From assembly GCA_024234975.1 (NCBI GenBank), contig JACKNH010000043.1:1-17038 (forward strand): 17,038 nt of DNA. Reading direction: 5' to 3'. The stretch comes from Gammaproteobacteria bacterium (lineage in GTDB: Bacteria; Pseudomonadota; Gammaproteobacteria; Ga0077536). Positions 13,838-17,038 of this stretch are shown here, piece after piece; positions within the stretch are counted from its first letter, which is position 1; every line of letters starts with the position of its first letter. The translations under genes and the position numbers were made by a program. The notes below the pieces were generated by a model, which saw nothing but the letters and a program-made list of their open reading frames with translations, ran no database searches and was not told where the DNA came from.

Positions 13838-15010
13838 TCAGGGTGCCGTCGCGCCGGATCCGGCCGAGGGCAGCGACAGGGTTCCCATTTCACCCCGGGC
13901 AACGCCGGACGGGAACGCACTGACCGTGCCTTCGGTGACATTCACTTTCAGCCCCGGTCGGGCGCGCTGCACGCCGCTGATGACGACGCGCTCACCACCG
14001 ATCAGTCCTTCGTCGATCACGCGCAGCCCTTCCAGCAATTGCCCCGGCTGCACCACCTGGCGCTGCACGACATTCTCGGCGTTCACCACGTAGACGATTT
14101 GCAAGGTCTGGTCGGTGACGATGGCTTCATCGGGCACCAGCAGCGCCGGCGCCGGCGGCGAGGCGTAAACCCGCATACGGCCATACATGCCGGGGGAGAT
14201 GAACGCCTTCGGATTGGCGACCACTGCGCGACCGCGAATGGTGCCGGAGCTTCGGTTCAACTGGTTATCGATGAAATCGATTTTGCCCGGCCAGCGGAAT
14301 TCGGTTTCGTCCTGCAGCCGGATCTCGACGCGGGCATCGGCCAGGCCATCGCTCTCACGGCGGTATTTGAGCAGCGCGGACTCCGGTGCATCAAACAGGA
14401 AGTAGATCGGGTCTTCGGCCACGATGGTGGTCAGCAAGGTATTGTCCGCCACCACGAGGTTACCGGCGGCCAGCCGGTGATAGGAAACCTTGCCGGCCAT
14501 CGGTGCGGTGACGCGGGTGAACGATACATTCAGTTCAGCGGTGGTGACGGCAGCCTGTGCCGCTGCCAGGCCGGCTGCGGCCTGCAGCTGCGCGGCGATG
14601 CCGAGATCCTGCTGCGCCTGGCTGGCGAGCTGGGTTTTGGCCAGCGATTTGATGCGCTTGAGTTCGGCGTCGGCATTGGCCAGCGCCGCCCGTGCCCCTT
14701 CAACATCCGCTCTGGCGCGCGCCAGCTGCGCCTGATAGGGCCGCGGATCGACCACAAAAAGCAGCTGTCCCTCATCGACATGCTGGCCGTCGACAAAATT
14801 CACCGATTCGATGGCGCCGGAGACGCGTGGCCGAACTTCGACGGACTCGGTCGACAGGAAATAGCCGGGATATTCGTCCCAGCTCGTGACGGTCTGGCGC
14901 AGCGGGGTTCCCACGACAACGGTGGGCGGCGGCGGTGGTGGCGGTGTCGGTTGGCTGCAGGCTGTCAGCAACGTGAGCACCCCAGCGCACATCAGAATCG
15001 GTTTGCCCAT
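13838..15010 (-). CDS. RND periplasmic adaptor lipoprotein, AcrA/MexE-type
   Basis: A 390-residue membrane-fusion protein that links the pump to the outer-membrane channel. A lipoprotein signal peptide ends in the lipobox LTAC, with acylated Cys18, followed by a run of seven prolines (23-29) as a flexible linker. The lipoyl halves are VEVRPRVSGAIESVNFVDGQHVDEGQLLFVVDPRPYQA (58-95) and VTAPMAGKVSYHRLAAGNLV (167-186). Between them lies the alpha-hairpin (about 93-160), rich in Ala, Leu and Gln. The beta-barrel follows, with PDEAIV near 293 and the membrane-proximal region to 360. The ATG at 15010 gives the complete lipobox signal; the GTG at 15043 adds 11 residues without a ribosome binding site. 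It is the first gene of the operon. Confidence 0.95.
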   Translation of the reverse strand: MGKPILMCAGVLTLLTACSQPTPPPPPPPTVVVGTPLRQTVTSWDEYPGYFLSTESVEVRPRVSGAIESVNFVDGQHVDEGQLLFVVDPRPYQAQLARARADVEGARAALANADAELKRIKSLAKTQLASQAQQDLGIAAQLQAAAGLAAAQAAVTTAELNVSFTRVTAPMAGKVSYHRLAAGNLVVADNTLLTTIVAEDPIYFLFDAPESALLKYRRESDGLADARVEIRLQDETEFRWPGKIDFIDNQLNRSSGTIRGRAVVANPKAFISPGMYGRMRVYASPPAPALLVPDEAIVTDQTLQIVYVVNAENVVQRQVVQPGQLLEGLRVIDEGLIGGERVVISGVQRARPGLKVNVTEGTVSAFPSGVARGEMGTLSLPSAGSGATAP

Positions 15011-15363
15011 GTAGCGAGAACCCTTGCCAGAAGAGTTCCGCACAATAGCAGGACAATCCGATTTAATTAAGCCAGTTGACTTCGCAAGCAGTTTATTGAC
15101 ACATCATGGTGCTGCGACGGTGCATTGTGTCATGCAGCGCAATGCTGCAAAGCGGTCAGATTGCACTGATTTCCGCAGTAATCCCCGGGCAGCGTTTTCA
15201 GGACTCGTCAGTCGCGCGGGCCTGCGTCTTCCGGATACCGCGACGAAAGTAGCATCCGGCGCCCCGCTGCTGTTGATTTCACCGCAGCAATCGCTTATCG
15301 ATATGGCAGCGGCGTGTGGAAAACGCCGTATCAATGACAAGGGCGGCGGCCAGGAGGGACGCA
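15011..15363. other. divergent intergenic region before the pump operon and the peptidase gene
   Basis: About 350 bases with no supportable gene. It must hold promoters for both directions. TTTAATTAAG near 15061-15070 is an AT-rich palindrome (TTAATTAA) upstream of the adaptor gene. TTGACA occurs on the plus strand shortly after it, but no good -10 lies at the right distance. Two overlapping hairpins (15122-15149) and one at 15310-15328 (CGGCGT/ACGCCG, seven-base loop) precede the peptidase gene. An open frame entering from 15024 is a chance extension. Confidence 0.4.
15122..15149. promoter_or_regulatory. two mutually exclusive hairpins
   Basis: GCATTG (15122-15127) pairs with CAATGC (15140-15145), and TGCAGC (15133-15138) pairs with GCTGCA (15144-15149). 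The right arm of the first overlaps the right arm of the second, so only one can form at a time. The position is upstream of the peptidase gene by more than 200 bases. Six-base arms are short, so chance is possible. Confidence 0.2.
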
Positions 15364-16908
15364 ATGGCACGGAGACAGGGCACGGGATTTGCGGTTTGGT
15401 GTGCGGCAATGATGTTGCTGAGCACGGGTATCAGCGTCGAGGCGCGGGATTGGGCCAGATACACGTCGGCCAACTTCACGGTTTATTCCGACGCCAGACC
15501 GGCAACCGTGGAACTGCTGCTCAACCAGTTCGAGGTATTCAGAGTCATCGCGCTGGTTCAACTTGGCCTGCCCTGGCAGCAGCCGGAGAACCAACGACTG
15601 GTGATCCTGATGTACGACTCCGGCAAGGATTTCCACCGGACCGGCGTTGGCGCCGCCGTCGGCGGGTTCTACACGAATATTGCAGCTGGACCGAGAATGG
15701 TCATGGGGCCGGGCGGGGATACGGCCAGCACGCGGGAGATTCTCTACCACGAATACACGCACTATCTGTTTTTCCAACATTCCACCTTCAATTATCCGCG
15801 CTGGTATCTGGAAGGCATCGCTGATGTTTTGAGTTCCGCGGTTATCCGCAAGGATGGCGTAGTGATTGGCGCCATGCCGCGTAACCGCAAGCTGATATTG
15901 GATTACCTGGGATTTCTGGACATTGAAGACCTGGTTGCGCTACGCGACAGGGGAGGAATCGCGTCAGACTTTCAATACCGCTTCTACGCTACCGCCTGGG
16001 CATTGACCCACTACCTGTTGATCAATTCCGCTTTCGAAAACAAGGAGCTCGCTGCACAGACGACCGAGTACCTGCAACGCTACCACAATGGTGAAGACCC
16101 GCTGGCGGTATTCGAAGAGACTTTCGGCATGACGCCGGCCCGCATGACATCGGTGGTGCGCAACTATCTCACGAAATCCAAGATACCCGCCGTCAAGTGG
16201 AACAAGCCGGACTACGCCGGTGGCATTGTCCGAACGGAAATCACCGATAACGAAAAGAATTACGTGATAGCGGACGTCATCGCCGGGATGGCCCATCGCA
16301 AGGAAACGGAGGAAGTTGCGCTGGAATATCTGTCATCGCCCAATCCCGCGGACCCGTACTATGCGGAAATCCAGTCACTGCGGGCGATCATGCTGAATCA
16401 CCGGCAGGATGCCGAAGCAGCAAGCATTGCGGCGTCTGCGCTCAAGGCCGGCCCCGACAATGCCGTCGTGCTGGCGAATCTCGCGCATTATGAATGGGAC
16501 CGTTATACCGACGCTGCAGCGAAGAGCCTACCGGTGCCGCTGGCGTTGGACAACGCGGAAGAATACGCGCGCAAGGCGATCGCACTCGACAAGCTGTATG
16601 GCGGTTCGTACCGATTTCTCGCCGATATCCAGGTGATGCGCAAGCAGATCAATCCGGCCATCGAAACATTGGTCGCCGCCGATAATCTCTTTCCGTACAA
16701 CACTGACTACAGAGTACGGCTCGTGAAGGTATTACTTGACGCGCAGCGCCCGGATCTGGCGAAGCCATTCGTAAAAAGCCTGATCGGCGCTGTTCACACC
16801 GAAACCGGCCGCCGCCGCTTCAGCACGCTGCTGGAACAGATCGACAGTGGCAACGTGGATATGAGTATTTTCGAACCGCAGGAAGGTGAAGAGGCTGGGG
16901 AAGAATAG
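15364..16908 (+). CDS. exported HExxH metallopeptidase-like protein with TPR-like C-terminus
   Basis: A 514-residue exported protein. A signal peptide covers about 1-27 (ending SVEA before RDW). It opens with WARYTSANFTVYSDARPATVELLLNQFEVFR, the pattern of DUF1570-type gluzincin peptidases. The zinc site is HEYTH at 129-133, with a probable third ligand Glu150 in WYLEGIAD 17 residues after the second His. Residues from about 300 to 500 are helical repeats of TPR character: AEAASIAASALKAGPDNAVVLANLAHYEW, AEEYARKAIALDKLYGGSYRFLADIQVM and INPAIETLVAADNLFPYN. The end is acidic (EPQEGEEAGEE). It is probably a periplasmic or surface peptidase, with the repeats recognising a partner. Catalytic residues look intact but the substrate is unknown. 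The ATG at 15364 has AGGAGGGA at 15352-15359, far better than the GTG at 15316. It is divergent from the pump operon. Confidence 0.85.
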   Translation: MARRQGTGFAVWCAAMMLLSTGISVEARDWARYTSANFTVYSDARPATVELLLNQFEVFRVIALVQLGLPWQQPENQRLVILMYDSGKDFHRTGVGAAVGGFYTNIAAGPRMVMGPGGDTASTREILYHEYTHYLFFQHSTFNYPRWYLEGIADVLSSAVIRKDGVVIGAMPRNRKLILDYLGFLDIEDLVALRDRGGIASDFQYRFYATAWALTHYLLINSAFENKELAAQTTEYLQRYHNGEDPLAVFEETFGMTPARMTSVVRNYLTKSKIPAVKWNKPDYAGGIVRTEITDNEKNYVIADVIAGMAHRKETEEVALEYLSSPNPADPYYAEIQSLRAIMLNHRQDAEAASIAASALKAGPDNAVVLANLAHYEWDRYTDAAAKSLPVPLALDNAEEYARKAIALDKLYGGSYRFLADIQVMRKQINPAIETLVAADNLFPYNTDYRVRLVKVLLDAQRPDLAKPFVKSLIGAVHTETGRRRFSTLLEQIDSGNVDMSIFEPQEGEEAGEE

Positions 16909-17038
16909 GGACGCTGGCGGTGATCCGCAATTCGCGATTCCGCTTTACCGTTTGCCAGTGCGTGGTTGGACGATGGACCGGTTTCCTCAGGACTCGCTGT
17001 AAATACATCCTTGTACGCTCGGGCCCGGCGTCCTGCCT
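16909..17038. repeat. right edge with part of a REP-like palindrome (16988-17035)
   Basis: No gene follows the peptidase. CAGGAC at 16988-16993 pairs with GTCCTG at 17030-17035 at the ends of a 48-base element. Inside it are TGTA-AA-TACA (16998-17007) and GGGCCC (17021-17026). The core CTCGCTGTAAATACATCC followed by GTACGCTCG resembles a widespread intergenic repeat of gammaproteobacteria that I know from memory. The element may continue beyond the window. Confidence 0.4.

Noticed and set aside
12795..14093. 432-codon open frame on the plus strand
   Set aside because: It lies opposite the RND pump and adaptor genes. The protein is rich in Arg, His and Gly with no recognisable domain, as expected for the antisense of a high-GC gene.
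14039..15070. 343-codon open frame on the plus strand
   Set aside because: It is antisense to the adaptor lipoprotein gene, whose lipobox and lipoyl motifs are clear.
1..17038. CRISPR arrays, tRNA or rRNA genes, phage or conjugation genes
   Set aside because: I looked for regularly spaced repeats, tRNA-like sequences and hallmark proteins and saw none. Without a covariance search a small RNA could be missed.

Overview
The window looks like a piece of a proteobacterial chromosome, most likely a gammaproteobacterium of moderately high GC. The evidence is the gene types (UbiE-type methyltransferase, HAE1 RND pump with a lipoprotein adaptor, many secreted hydrolases), Shine-Dalgarno-led genes and several REP-like palindromes. 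I cannot name a genus. No rRNA, tRNA, CRISPR array, intact transposase or phage gene is visible.

Left part (1-6055): a loose collection of small, mostly unrelated genes on both strands, with visibly lower GC at the far left. In order: a membrane-anchored NERD nuclease-like protein with a topoisomerase-type zinc finger; a UbiE/COQ5-like methyltransferase with a TTG start; an unrecognised exported cysteine-containing protein; a 489-base gene-free stretch with a perfect inverted repeat; an XRE helix-turn-helix protein fused to a DUF805-like membrane domain; a convergent D-2-hydroxyacid dehydrogenase; a MmcQ/YjbR protein; and an AbrB-Doc toxin-antitoxin operon with twin palindromes in front of it. 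Degenerate palindromes sharing CCTGACACCT, and others sharing GGGGGCAGA, are scattered here. This is the accessory part of the window.

Middle part (6056-10598): a cluster of exported hydrolases. A serine hydrolase of the class C beta-lactamase/6-aminohexanoate-dimer hydrolase type is divergent from a tannase/feruloyl esterase-family enzyme carrying the Cys-Ser/Asp/His-Cys motif. A small exported lipocalin-like protein follows the tannase and has its own candidate promoter. A secreted alpha/beta hydrolase with a GTSCGG nucleophile elbow follows on the minus strand.

Right part (10686-17038): a two-gene operon on the minus strand encodes a periplasmic adaptor lipoprotein and an RND pump; no outer-membrane channel or regulator gene is present. 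Divergent from it is a secreted HExxH metallopeptidase-like protein with a TPR-like C-terminal half. The right edge holds part of a REP-like palindrome.

How the genes may work together (inference): the exported ester/amide hydrolases and the adjacent efflux pump would suit breakdown of an ester- or amide-linked compound and export of toxic products. No gene shows the substrate. The most testable unusual features are the twin-palindrome operator of the AbrB-Doc operon, a palindrome lying exactly in the spacer of a candidate promoter at 9126-9154, and the HTH-DUF805 fusion.
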